In this document: one piece after another, positions 9,460 to 17,605 of the stretch
How the letters are laid out: each line of letters begins with the position of its first letter
Numbering within the stretch: position 1 is the stretch's first letter
DNA from: Planotetraspora sp. A-T 1434
GTDB lineage: Bacteria > Actinomycetota > Actinomycetes > Streptosporangiales > Streptosporangiaceae
DNA length: 59,220 nt
Direction of reading: 5' to 3'
Assembly (NCBI RefSeq): GCF_025420585.1
Contig: NZ_JAOEGB010000037.1
Coordinates: 1 to 59,220, forward strand
The notes under the pieces: generated by a model
Seen by the model: the letters and a program-made list of their open reading frames with translations, nothing else
What the model was told of the DNA's origin: nothing
The model's database searches: none
Translations under genes and position numbers: made by a program

Positions 9460-9912
9460 TCAGGCGGCCAGGGCCGCGTTCAGATAGGTGATGTCGCTGG
9501 TGGCCGCGTAGAGGCGCCAGCTGAGCCGGCCGGAGCGGGTCACCACGGTGACGTGCACTCCGGCGGCGGCGAGCCACGAGGCCAGATCGGCGAAGTAGCC
9601 GTCCCCCGAGCCGATGACCACCCGCTCGAAGCGCAGATCCACCCGGTCGCTGACGGCCATCTCGGCCAGAGCGCTGTCGGCCCCGTCCGGCCCGGAGCGG
9701 GTGAGGAACCGAGCTCCGCTGATCACGCGGCCCACCTCGACCAGCGAGCGCGGGTTGACCCCGACCACGAACTGGTCCATCGGGCCGACCTGCACCTGCT
9801 GCCGGTAATCGGTCATCGTCCGCGCGACCCCCGCCATGGTCGGCAGGGGTGACGCGGTCAGGTTCTCGATGTCCAGTAAGTGAATGGCCCGCCCTCGCCG
9901 CAGAGATCGCAT
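9460..9912 (-). CDS. NYN/PIN-like nuclease domain protein
   Basis: 150-residue protein with the acidic signature of NYN (PIN-like) ribonucleases: LLDIEN (Asp14), GPDGADSAL (Asp76/Asp79) and GSGDGYF (Asp104), which together would form the metal site. AGGGGAG lies 6 nt before the ATG at 9912. Family members are single-domain RNases, often in conflict or RNA-decay systems. It is the first gene of the left-going operon and shares a 109-bp divergent promoter region with the helicase/nuclease operon, suggesting common control. Substrate unknown. Confidence 0.75.
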   Translation of the reverse strand: MRSLRRGRAIHLLDIENLTASPLPTMAGVARTMTDYRQQVQVGPMDQFVVGVNPRSLVEVGRVISGARFLTRSGPDGADSALAEMAVSDRVDLRFERVVIGSGDGYFADLASWLAAAGVHVTVVTRSGRLSWRLYAATSDITYLNAALAA

Positions 9913-9949
9913 CGGTCACTCCCCTCACTCGAGTACATGCCACGGACAA

Positions 9950-10021
9950 TAATGGTGGAACTTGGTGGAAGCAAGTGGAATAGCTTGGCGAAGGGTGGGA
10001 CGCCTGCTAAGCTGCGGGATC
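9950..10021 (+). promoter_or_regulatory. divergent control region with GTGGAA repeats and a leaderless promoter
   Basis: Three GTGGAA units occur about 10-11 bp apart from 9954 (TGGTGGAACT, TGGTGGAAGC, AGTGGAATAG), one per helical turn, with a further GTGGAA overlapping the gene start at 10022. Next is a sigma70-like promoter: TTGGCG (9985-9990), 17 bp, TAAGCT (10008-10013). Transcription would begin about at the GTG at 10022, so the mRNA is probably leaderless. The repeats are a good candidate operator for both divergent operons. Confidence 0.55.
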
Positions 10022-10789
10022 GTGGAAGACCCGTTGGACGCACTGGAAGAACGGATCACGAAGCTTCGCGCCCAGGTACGTGAGGCGAAGGCGGCCGGCG
10101 ACCACGCGCGGGTCAAACTGTTCCGCGCGCAACTCGCCGACGCCGAGCGCGCCTGGAATGCGGCGCTGGAGGAAGCACCCGCGCCACCGCCCAGCCCGCC
10201 GCTTCTCCCGCTGCGTGAACAGGTCCACCAAGCCCTGACCCTGCTGGGCGTGCCGACCCCGAGCAGGCTGATCGTCAGCGTCAACGAGGCCTTCTTCGCA
10301 GGTCACCTCAGCAGCTCCCAGCTGACCAGCCTCCGCCGGGACGAGGAACGCTCCTTCCGCACCACGCCCTACTCACGGCCGTACTACCTGTGCGCGGCGC
10401 TGACCGCCGACCTGCTCGCCCCGGCACGGGGCCTGCTCGCCGTCAGCACCTGGCCGCTGGCGACACGCATCGTCGGCCCGCTCAGTTCCCGTACCGACTT
10501 CCTCACCGCGGCCATCCGCATCGCGGAGCACATCGCCCGCCTCGAAGCGCCCGGCGAGAGCGCCTACCGGTTGCTCACCCGGATGGCGCAGAACATCCCC
10601 GGCGCGGTCGACGACTTCGACCAGGCGGTCCCAGCGCGCGTCATCGCCGCCGCCGAGGCCGAGCTCGCCCTCCACCGCGAAGCCGATCAGACACAGCGAG
10701 CCGAGGCCGCCGCGCGGGCGACCAAGCAGCTCGACGCGGTCGGCCAGTTCTTCGGCGCCGGTCTGAAATCCGCCGCGAGGACTGCGTGA
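10022..10789 (+). CDS. coiled-coil protein of unknown function, first gene of the helicase/nuclease operon
   Basis: 255-residue protein starting at GTG 10022, which lies 8 nt after a good -10 box. An N-terminal charged helix (LDALEERITKLRAQVREAKAAGDHARVKLFRAQLADAERAW, about 5-45) is probably coiled coil. A Pro-rich linker (APAPPPSPPLLP) follows, then a mostly helical domain. It contains VHQALTLLGVPTPSRLI and SSQLTSLRRDEERSFRTTPYSRPYYLC, which could be a winged-helix or adaptor fold; this is a guess. Its TGA overlaps the GTG of the nuclease gene. No known family recognised. A DNA- or complex-binding adaptor is plausible from context. Confidence 0.8.
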   Translation: MEDPLDALEERITKLRAQVREAKAAGDHARVKLFRAQLADAERAWNAALEEAPAPPPSPPLLPLREQVHQALTLLGVPTPSRLIVSVNEAFFAGHLSSSQLTSLRRDEERSFRTTPYSRPYYLCAALTADLLAPARGLLAVSTWPLATRIVGPLSSRTDFLTAAIRIAEHIARLEAPGESAYRLLTRMAQNIPGAVDDFDQAVPARVIAAAEAELALHREADQTQRAEAAARATKQLDAVGQFFGAGLKSAARTA

Positions 10790-11889
10790 GCAGGCTCGAC
10801 ACCCTGCGTGGCCCCGTCCCGCCCCACGACCACAACGCCCGTACCATCGCCGCGCTGGCCGCCAACCCCGGCTGCAACCGCCGGGCCGTCATGGACGCGG
10901 CGGGCATCGACAAAGAGAAGACCGCACGTCACCTGGGCCACCCCGCCACCGTCGGCCAGTCCGTCTTCGCGATCATCCGCGCCAACGCCTTCGAGGAGCA
11001 GGTCAAGGCCAACGGCTGCGCCCAGCTGCTCAAGCTGCTACGCGAAAAGCTCGACCTCTCCCTGCCCGAGGTCTCCTACGACGACGTCAACAACGTCGGC
11101 GACGACCGCGGGCTCCGCCACTCCCGCACCAGGACCCTGCTTCGGCAGGCCGCCGAAGACCGCGGCGGCGGCACCCTGTTCGACCATCCGGTGCTGAAGC
11201 TGAACATCGCCGGGAAGTCGGTCTACCTGGAACCGGCTCTCATCGCCTTTCAGCTCAAGGGCCGCTTCCACGTGGTGGAGATCAAGTCCTTCGCGGTGAT
11301 CGACGGCCAGGCGGACCCCGGCCAAGTCGCCGCCGCGGCTCGCCAGTCAGCGGTGTACGTCCACGCGTTACGCGAGCTCTTCGCCGAGCGCAACCTGGAC
11401 CCGGCACTGGTCTCCCACGACGTGATCCTGGTCTGTCCGGAGAACTTCGCCAACACCCCCACGGCCACCCTGGTCGACGTGCGGCAGCAGCTCACCGTAC
11501 TGAAGAGACAGCTGTCCCGGCTCACCCGGATCGACACGATCCTGGACGAGCTGCCCATGGGGCTGACTTTCGACCTGATGCACGACCAGGACGGCACTCC
11601 CACCCGCTCCCGCGACGAACTGCTGAAGGCCATCTCCGAGGTGGACGCCCGGTATGCGCCAGAATGCCTGGCCAGCTGTGAGATGGCCTTCTTCTGCCGC
11701 GACGAAGCCCGTGCCTGCGGCTCCACCGACGCTCTCGGCCGTACTGTCCGCGACCAGCTCGGCGGCCTGGAGTCGGTCGCAACCGTACTCGGCCTGGCCC
11801 ACGGCACCCTGCTCGCCGCCCCGGACCAGGCCGAAATCGCCTCCCAGCTCAGGCTGGTCCGCCAGTTCAGGCTGGAGGCGACCGCATGA
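10786..11889 (+). CDS. PD-(D/E)XK nuclease with C-terminal Fe-S cysteine cluster (Dna2/Cas4/AddB-like)
   Basis: 367 residues from GTG 10786, overlapping the previous stop by 4 nt. The N-terminus has a small winged-helix-like segment and GQSVFAIIRANAFEEQVKANGC, similar to the entry helix of Fe-S RecB-family nucleases. The core is VYLEPALIAF then FHVVEIKSF (Glu165-x-Lys167), followed by an AARQSAVYV helix. C294, C298, C304 and C311 (ECLASCEMAFFCRDEARACG), perhaps with Cys78 as the separate N-terminal ligand, would bind 4Fe-4S. The position where the family usually has a PD aspartate reads EPA, so metal binding may rely on the neighbouring Glu149. The likely role is single-strand DNA nuclease with the helicase encoded two genes downstream. 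Confidence 0.8.
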   Translation: MSRLDTLRGPVPPHDHNARTIAALAANPGCNRRAVMDAAGIDKEKTARHLGHPATVGQSVFAIIRANAFEEQVKANGCAQLLKLLREKLDLSLPEVSYDDVNNVGDDRGLRHSRTRTLLRQAAEDRGGGTLFDHPVLKLNIAGKSVYLEPALIAFQLKGRFHVVEIKSFAVIDGQADPGQVAAAARQSAVYVHALRELFAERNLDPALVSHDVILVCPENFANTPTATLVDVRQQLTVLKRQLSRLTRIDTILDELPMGLTFDLMHDQDGTPTRSRDELLKAISEVDARYAPECLASCEMAFFCRDEARACGSTDALGRTVRDQLGGLESVATVLGLAHGTLLAAPDQAEIASQLRLVRQFRLEATA

Positions 11890-13340
11890 GCATCATGACC
11901 GCGTACGCCCAGGCGGAAGCCGTACGGGCCGGGCGAGCCCAGCCGATCGCCTCCGTACGGCACGCGCACCTGTCGACACGGCCGCTGGTGTTCATCCCGC
12001 TCAAAATGGCCGGCGAGGCCGCCGCACCGCTCGGCGCGATGGTCGGCACCCACCGCGACGACCCGCATCTTCTGGTCGTGCCGCAACCGCGTGACCGTAG
12101 CCTGCGCTTCGCGTTCGTGACCGAACTGGCCGAGGTCATGGTCCCGTACATCGAGAGCTTCCAGCGCGCCAGCGAGACCGTTGGAACGAGGGAACCCTAC
12201 GAGCGCTTCCTGGACGCGCCGCAAATTCTGGTCCCCAACCGGGGCGGGATCGGCTTCACCCGTCTGCTGGGCCGCTCCAGCCGCTTCCGCAGCGCGGATG
12301 GGCCCTACCCCGTGCACCCGTCCGTCCCCGTCCTGGGTCGCTGGCTGACCTTCCTCGCCGAGCGGACCGAGTTCGCCGGGGCGTCCACGCTGCTGGCCAT
12401 GACCGAGCTGCTGGCACTGCACTGGGCCACCGGGCAGAGCGGGACCGAGGACGGAGCCCTGGCCGCGTTGCTTGCCTGGATCGCTCCACCTGAGGGCATG
12501 ACCGCGCTGGAGGCCGCCGCCCGCGCCGAGAACCCTCTGCTGACGCCACCGGCCGGACCGGCCACCGATCCCGGCTTCGACGCCGGGGTTCTTCAGCCCG
12601 GCATCGAGGCCTACGACAGCACCGGCTCCCCCGCCCAGGTTCGCGGCGCGATCAAGTCGCAGCTGGAGCCCACCTGGCAGCTCATGTGGGAGGCCGTCGA
12701 CGTCCTGCGTGGCCTGCCCGAAGGCGCCAGCGTCGCCGACCGCTGGGCCAGGGACCGTGACGACTTCAGCCGGTACACTGCCCATCTCGCCACTGGCGGC
12801 GCCCCGCAGCCCCGCCTGGACAGCGCGGTCGCCGCCGCGATGCGGCTGGAGCGGCTCGAAGACGCCCAGGCACGCTACGACGCCCAGCGGGCCTTCGACG
12901 ACCCGCTCGTGCTGGCCGAGTATCGGCTGACCGGCACGACCTTCGCCGGACGGGTGATCGCCGCCGACCCCACCCGCATCGTCACAGGCCGACGCCGCGT
13001 GCTCCGCCCGCTGATCACCGTACAGACCTCCGATCCGGTACGGCTCGCGCCCGGCCAGGTGCTCCGCTCCCCTGCCCGGCCCGGGCAGAAGGCCGAGATC
13101 ACCGAGCTCGCGGCCGGGCGAATCGTGCTGGAGCTCAGTGGCGGCATGGGCAACTCGCTCACCCCGCGGCCGGGCAGCGTGCCGGAGATCGGTGAGTGGC
13201 TCACCTACACCGACCTCGAAGTGCCGAGCCCGCGCAAGCGGCCGCCCTTCCCCAGCCGGGAGAACACCCCATGGACCCACGGCGGTCCGCCACCGGAGTA
13301 CATCCCCACCGACGAGGACGCCCAGGAGGCCTGGTCATGA
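11886..13340 (+). CDS. unknown protein with possible beta-barrel domain, between nuclease and helicase genes
   Basis: 484 residues, overlapping the nuclease stop (ATGA) and the helicase start (ATGA), so tightly coupled. Residues 1-120 are mixed alpha/beta (RPLVFIPLKMAGEAAAPLGAMVG), the middle is helical, and about 345-450 is strand-rich: FAGRVIAADPTRIVTGRRRVLRPLI, then GQVLRSPARPGQKAEITELAAGRIVLELSGGMG and VGEWLTYTDLE-like spacing. This last part resembles the beta-barrel inserted between nuclease and helicase motors in Dna2/Upf1-like enzymes, hence the idea that this chain supplies the barrel. The C-terminus is Pro-rich and probably disordered. No catalytic motif seen; the barrel assignment is inference. 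Confidence 0.75.
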   Translation: MSIMTAYAQAEAVRAGRAQPIASVRHAHLSTRPLVFIPLKMAGEAAAPLGAMVGTHRDDPHLLVVPQPRDRSLRFAFVTELAEVMVPYIESFQRASETVGTREPYERFLDAPQILVPNRGGIGFTRLLGRSSRFRSADGPYPVHPSVPVLGRWLTFLAERTEFAGASTLLAMTELLALHWATGQSGTEDGALAALLAWIAPPEGMTALEAAARAENPLLTPPAGPATDPGFDAGVLQPGIEAYDSTGSPAQVRGAIKSQLEPTWQLMWEAVDVLRGLPEGASVADRWARDRDDFSRYTAHLATGGAPQPRLDSAVAAAMRLERLEDAQARYDAQRAFDDPLVLAEYRLTGTTFAGRVIAADPTRIVTGRRRVLRPLITVQTSDPVRLAPGQVLRSPARPGQKAEITELAAGRIVLELSGGMGNSLTPRPGSVPEIGEWLTYTDLEVPSPRKRPPFPSRENTPWTHGGPPPEYIPTDEDAQEAWS

Positions 13341-14632
13341 CTCCCGGCGAGGCCGCCGAAGACGTCATCACCCGTGTGCTGGCCGACTACACCAGCGGCG
13401 AGCACCGGGCCGTCGTGGTCGACTCCCCGCCCGGGGCGGGCAAGTCCACCCTGGTCGTGCGGGCCGCCCGTCTGATCGCCGCCAAGGGCGAGCCGCTGAT
13501 GGTCGTCGCCCAGACGAACGAGCAGGTCAACGACCTGGTCGACCGGCTCGCCACCGCCGATCCGGGGCTGGCGATCGGCCGCCTGTCGGCCACCAGCTTC
13601 GTCCCGCCTCCCGGACTCACCCGGCACCCCGGCGTCCGGATCACCACCCGGCTGGCAGACCTCGCCGACGCCCGGATCGTCGTGTCCACCGCGGACAAAT
13701 GGGCCTACGAAGCCGACCAGAGCTGGCCCTGGGCCATCGTGGACGAGGCCTACCAGATGCGCTCGGACAAACTGCTGCGCATCGCCGCCCAATTCGAGCG
13801 AGCCCTGTTCGTCGGCGACCCCGGCCAGCTCGACCCCTTCTCCACCATCGACGGCGAACGCTGGGCCGGGCTGTCGTGGGACCCGATGCAGAGCGCGGTC
13901 GCCGTCCTGCTGCGGCTCAACCCCGACATCGTGCCGCATCGGCTGCCGGTCTCCTGGCGGCTGCCCGCCTCTGCGGCGCCGCTGGTCTCCGAGGCGTTCT
14001 ACCCGTTCACCGGGTTCCGCTCCGGCACGACCGAGGGCGAGCGCCGGCTGGAACTCTCCGCAGCAGGGTTTCCCGGGCCGCTGGACGCGACCCTGCAGGA
14101 GGCGGCGGCCACCGGATGGGCGCTGCACGAACTGCCCAGCCGGCACACGATACGCACCGACGCGGAAGCCGTACAGGCATGTGCTCATCTGGCGACCCGG
14201 CTGCTGCAGCGGGGACCGGTCGCGCACGACGAGAAGGGCAGCCACGCCGTCACCGCCGACCGAATCGCCATCGGCTGCGCACACCGCGACCAGGCCGCCG
14301 CCATCCGCGCCGCCCTCGGCGTTCCCGGGGTGACCGTCGACAACGCCAACAAGCTGCAAGGCCGGGAGTACGACATCACCATCGTGCTCCACCCCTTGTC
14401 GGGCCGCCGAGACGCGACCGAGTTCCACCTGGAGGCCGGGCGGCTGTGCGTGCTCACCTCCCGGCACCGGCACGCCTGCATCGTCGTCGCCCGCGCCGGA
14501 ATTCCCGAACTGCTCGATCACCACCCCTCGACCGGAGGAGTGCAGCTCAATGTGCCGGTCAAGTTCCCCGACGGCTGGGAGGCCAACCAAGCCGTCCTGG
14601 CTCATCTGGCGAAACACCGAGTCGTCGCGTGA
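13337..14632 (+). CDS. SF1B (Upf1-like) DNA/RNA helicase
   Basis: 431-residue compact superfamily 1 helicase. Motif I SPPGAGKST (30-38), motif Ia VVAQTNEQVNDL, motif II VDEAYQ (135-140), motif III FVGDPGQLDPF (158-168), motif IV/V region VDNANKLQGREYDITIV (334-350) and motif VI LTSRHRHACIVV (373-384). The RecA-like domains have almost no insertions or accessory domains, unlike UvrD/RecB; the QGREYD-type motif V is Upf1/Dna2-like. ATG 13337 overlaps the previous stop. With the Fe-S nuclease and the barrel protein it would form a Dna2-like helicase-nuclease made of separate chains. Confidence 0.85.
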   Translation: MTPGEAAEDVITRVLADYTSGEHRAVVVDSPPGAGKSTLVVRAARLIAAKGEPLMVVAQTNEQVNDLVDRLATADPGLAIGRLSATSFVPPPGLTRHPGVRITTRLADLADARIVVSTADKWAYEADQSWPWAIVDEAYQMRSDKLLRIAAQFERALFVGDPGQLDPFSTIDGERWAGLSWDPMQSAVAVLLRLNPDIVPHRLPVSWRLPASAAPLVSEAFYPFTGFRSGTTEGERRLELSAAGFPGPLDATLQEAAATGWALHELPSRHTIRTDAEAVQACAHLATRLLQRGPVAHDEKGSHAVTADRIAIGCAHRDQAAAIRAALGVPGVTVDNANKLQGREYDITIVLHPLSGRRDATEFHLEAGRLCVLTSRHRHACIVVARAGIPELLDHHPSTGGVQLNVPVKFPDGWEANQAVLAHLAKHRVVA

Positions 14633-14782
14633 GCTCGGATACCCTGCGAGGCGGACCACGCGCGATGCCCGCACTGTGAGGTCCGGCGACAAATCCACCG
14701 CCCCGGCACGGTCGATTTTGACGTCAGGGTGACGCCGCTCTGAGCCACGGGCTGATGGCGATCTTGCCCCTGCGACCTCCAC

Positions 14783-15113
14783 TCACCGGTCTTCGTCACC
14801 ACGGGTCAGCCGATAGGTACCCCTGTCGACGCACTCCAGGTCGTCGTACACCGTCGCGTTGTTGTCGGGCGCCGCAGTGTTGGCTTCATCGTGAGTTTGA
14901 ACCCCGGTAGACGCTCAGGAAGTGCGGCCATCCTCTGGTGGCACGGACTCGAAGACGCCAGTTCCACAGATAGCCGTTGGGATGGGTCGTCTTGATGGCG
15001 GGCCGGCCCGGCTCGACATATGGGAACGGCGGCAGCCCGAGCTTGGGGCCGATCAAGGTACTCGCGTCGCCGCGACAGCTGGTGCACCACACCGGCGCAG
15101 GGAGCCGGCCCAC
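14783..15113 (-). pseudogene. remnant of an unrecognised gene, frameshifted
   Basis: In the 830 bp between the helicase gene and the next gene, one minus-strand frame reads protein-like from 15113 (VWCTSCRGDASTLIGPKLG, KTTHPNGYLWNWRLRV, GWPHFLSVYRGS) and meets a stop at 14886. A second frame then gives DEANTAAPDNNATVYDDLE and CVDRGTYRLTRGDEDR, ending TGA 14783. Together they look like one C-terminal region with a small indel near 14890. I do not recognise the family. No intact start is visible upstream, and the rest of the gap (14633-14782, 15114-15462) holds nothing I can support. Confidence 0.35.
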
Positions 15114-15462
15114 CCCGGCCGCCTGCCGCGGCTGGCATCCGGCCCATTGCCCAGCAACTCCCGGCGGGAGAGCCCGATCGCGATCATGTCCTGTGAAAAT
15201 GCGAGATTATGAGTGAGCGGAGTTTCGCAGCCCGCCCCCGACACACTGCTGAGCGAGCGTATTTGGGCCGACACTTTTCCGATGACGCATGGGCACCAGC
15301 CCATACGTGCCGTGACGGCATGGCCGCTGCACGTCATTTTCCCGGTGTGACCGGGAGAGCGTTCCGCGCGCCGCCACCGCGCGCCGTACCGCCGTGATCG
15401 GCCCATCCAGGTACGGCACGCGGACTCCTTCCTCCGACATTCCAAGGGAACCTCCCCCACGC

Positions 15463-15933
15463 ATGAGCGCCATCTACGACCAAGCCGACGGCGAGAGAAT
15501 CGCCGTGGCCGACACCGGTGATTTCGTGAGCATCATCAACCGCTCCGGGAGGATCGTCGTCGCCAAGAAGGACGCCCGCCGGCTCGCCGAGCGGGTCCTC
15601 GCCGCAGCGGGCAAGATGGCCGTCGTTCTGTTCCCGCCGGCCCTTCGGAAGGACACCCTGTCGGTCTCCTGCCCCTCGGGGCGCTGGAGGGTCCGCGTCT
15701 CGCAGAAGAACGGCGCACGTGTCCTCGTCGCGGTCGACCCCCAAGGTCTCGGGCCGGCCGAGGCTTACGACCTCGCGGCCGCCGTCGCGGTGGCAGGACG
15801 CCACATCGGCGACGCCGGACAGGCCGACCGGCGTATGGCCACGAGAATCCGGGAGGTGATCGAGGCCAATCAGGGCCGGGACGCGGAAACGGTCGCGGCC
15901 GCGATTGTGGCCCAGGTCCTGGACGCGACGTAA
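15463..15933 (+). CDS. hypothetical protein
   Basis: 156-residue protein; ATG 15463 is chosen because the sequence before it (from 15394) is Pro/Arg-rich and not protein-like. The first half alternates short strands (ERIAVADTGDFVSIINRSGRIVVAKKDARRLAERVLAA); the second ends in a helical region (AEAYDLAAAVAVAGRHIG, ATRIREVIEANQ). No signal peptide, membrane segment or catalytic motif. No family recognised. It stands alone and is convergent with the methyltransferase gene. Confidence 0.65.
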   Translation: MSAIYDQADGERIAVADTGDFVSIINRSGRIVVAKKDARRLAERVLAAAGKMAVVLFPPALRKDTLSVSCPSGRWRVRVSQKNGARVLVAVDPQGLGPAEAYDLAAAVAVAGRHIGDAGQADRRMATRIREVIEANQGRDAETVAAAIVAQVLDAT

Positions 15934-16068
15934 CGGCGACCGCACGCCCGGATAGCTATCTGGTCGTCTCCCCGGACCCAAGTAGCGGCCCGTTCGTTTC
16001 CCAATCGTGCGGTCCTGTGGGAATGCGGCGGCGGGGAGTCGCCCGGGAGGTGTCTCGGGAAACGACCG

Positions 16069-16749
16069 TTAGCGGGACCGGCCTACAGGGGCGGTCAAGG
16101 ACCTACGCGGAGCGTCGTAGACCAGGGTGTACCGCCAGAACAGGCGACGATGGATCCGGGCCCCGGGCAGTTCCCGTACGGCCGCGGCCCGGATGTCGGC
16201 GAGGGTCTCCTGCGGATCGGCGGTAGGCGCCGTCATGTGCAAGGGCAGCGCATCGGCGCGGGCCGGGTGCTTGACCAGCCCCATAATCGGGTTCGTGAGC
16301 ATGGCCGGCAGGTCGGCGAGCAGGTCGGCGGGCCCGGCCCCCCGATAGCAGCCGACAACCACGAGGCGCCCGCCTGGGGTGAGACAGCCGCGCAGTTCCC
16401 CCAGGGTGGGCACCAGCGGGAGGTGGTGCAGGACGGCGACGAGGGTGACGGCGTCCCAGCGCCGCTGCGGGCCGCGCCCGGCGAAGTCGGTTTGGACGAT
16501 GGTGACCGCAGGGTCGTCGGCGAAGCGCTCCGCCGCGGCGTGGGCGGTCGCGGGATGGGGTTCAAGCCCGGTGACGGTGGCAGCGCGGCGGCGGAGCAGA
16601 GCGACGAGGTTGCCCGCGCCGCACCCGACGTCGAGAACGTGGCGGGCCCCGGACGCGGCTACCTGATCCGCGACCCAGGGGCCGTAGTGGTCGTTGTGGC
16701 TCCACGGGTGCTGCCGGTTGAAATGGTCGAGGCGGGACAGCAGCGTCAT
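16069..16749 (-). CDS. class I SAM-dependent methyltransferase
   Basis: 226-residue Rossmann-fold methyltransferase. The start at 16749 is supported by AAGGTG 8 nt upstream; an earlier in-frame codon at 16770 lacks a site. Motif I VLDVGCGAGNLVALL binds SAM, motif II GLEPHP carries the acidic residue contacting the ribose, and the motif IV region is AVTLVAVLHHLPL. YGPWVADQVA near the N-terminus and GGRLVVVGCY are typical of UbiE/Methyltransf_11-25 types. The acceptor substrate cannot be told from sequence. It is divergent from the small ORF and HAD gene. Confidence 0.85.
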   Translation of the reverse strand: MTLLSRLDHFNRQHPWSHNDHYGPWVADQVAASGARHVLDVGCGAGNLVALLRRRAATVTGLEPHPATAHAAAERFADDPAVTIVQTDFAGRGPQRRWDAVTLVAVLHHLPLVPTLGELRGCLTPGGRLVVVGCYRGAGPADLLADLPAMLTNPIMGLVKHPARADALPLHMTAPTADPQETLADIRAAAVRELPGARIHRRLFWRYTLVYDAPRRSLTAPVGRSR

Positions 16750-16969
16750 GATGATCACCTTAACGATCACAACTCACGCTCGCGGCCCCCTCAACCCCCC
16801 GAAACGACCGGCCGCCCGGATCATTCGGGCCACTGGCGGACGCCCCAAGGACGAGATCGACTTCGACCAGGTCTTGCCCACGCTGACCGACGCGCAGAAG
16901 CTGTGGCTGAACGATGCTCTTGCGGCCGAGCACGGCGCCCATCCGTGGCGCGAACGCCTGTCCCCCTGA
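16748..16969 (+). CDS. small uncertain ORF upstream of the HAD gene
   Basis: Up to 73 codons, ending at TGA 16967-16969, 12 nt before the HAD start. The first part is basic and Pro-rich and may not be translated. The last 41 residues are protein-like (PKDEIDFDQVLPTLTDAQKLWLNDALAAEHGAHPWRERLSP) and start codons nearby are unclear. It could be a short co-transcribed protein or the tail of a degraded gene. Confidence 0.35.
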   Translation: MMITLTITTHARGPLNPPKRPAARIIRATGGRPKDEIDFDQVLPTLTDAQKLWLNDALAAEHGAHPWRERLSP

Positions 16970-16981
16970 CAAGGAGCCCTG

Positions 16982-17605
16982 GTGACGCTGCCTTTCGACG
17001 CGGTCCTGTGCGATCTGGACGGTGTGCTGAGGATCTTCGACCCGGATGGGCTGGCGCGGGAGAGCGACTTCGGGCTCGACGCCGACACGGTCAAGTCCGT
17101 GGCTTTCGCCCCCGAGCTGGTCAATCGCGCCGTAACCGGCGAGATCACCGATGAGGAGTGGCAGGCGCTCATCGCCGAGCAGCTCACCCCGCTGTGCGGA
17201 CCCGCGGCAGCCGCGGAGCTTACGCGAGCATTCGTCGTGGCACCGCACCGGGTCAACACTCCAGTGCTGGAACTGCTGACACAGGCGCGCGAGCATGTGC
17301 CGGTGGTTTTGGTCACCAACGCCACGACACGGCTGGAACGCGATCTCGCGCGGGTCGGCCTGCTGAACGCCGTCGACGCGATCGTCAACAGTTCCGCGGT
17401 CGGCGTCGCCAAACCTGACCGGCGGATCTACGAGATCGCCGCCGAACGGGCAGGGGTCGCCGTGAGCCGCTGCCTGTTCATCGACGACAGCGCCGGAAAC
17501 GTGCGCGCCGCGCGGCAACTCGGCATGACCGGTGTCGTGTACGGCGCACTCGCCGACCTGGAGACCGCATTGGGTCCACTGCTGGGTACAGCCCCGCGGT
17601 ACTGA
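16982..17605 (+). CDS. HAD-superfamily (subfamily IA) hydrolase
   Basis: 207 residues, start GTG 16982 with AAGGAG 8 nt upstream. Motif I CDLDGVL (Asp11 nucleophile, Asp13), motif II VVLVTNATTR, motif III Lys in VGVAKPDRRIYEIAAE, motif IV CLFIDDSAGNV. The cap is the small helical C1 insertion typical of phosphoglycolate-phosphatase/epoxide-hydrolase-N-like HADs. Probably a small-molecule phosphatase; substrate unknown. It is followed 214 bp later by the ADP-ribosylglycohydrolase gene in the same direction, but no common operon is evident. Confidence 0.85.
   Translation: MTLPFDAVLCDLDGVLRIFDPDGLARESDFGLDADTVKSVAFAPELVNRAVTGEITDEEWQALIAEQLTPLCGPAAAAELTRAFVVAPHRVNTPVLELLTQAREHVPVVLVTNATTRLERDLARVGLLNAVDAIVNSSAVGVAKPDRRIYEIAAERAGVAVSRCLFIDDSAGNVRAARQLGMTGVVYGALADLETALGPLLGTAPRY

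Noticed and set aside
11250-13280. 676-codon minus-strand frame opposite the nuclease and barrel genes
   Set aside because: Low-complexity Gly/Arg/Ala composition without motifs; the plus-strand genes show overlapping starts and known motifs.
13205-14782. 525-codon minus-strand frame opposite the helicase
   Set aside because: Helicase motifs on the plus strand are complete; the antisense frame has no domain or start.
15995-16064. CGTTTCCC/GGGAAACG dyad between convergent genes
   Set aside because: 8-bp arms 54 nt apart; weak pairing and likely chance, not listed as terminator.
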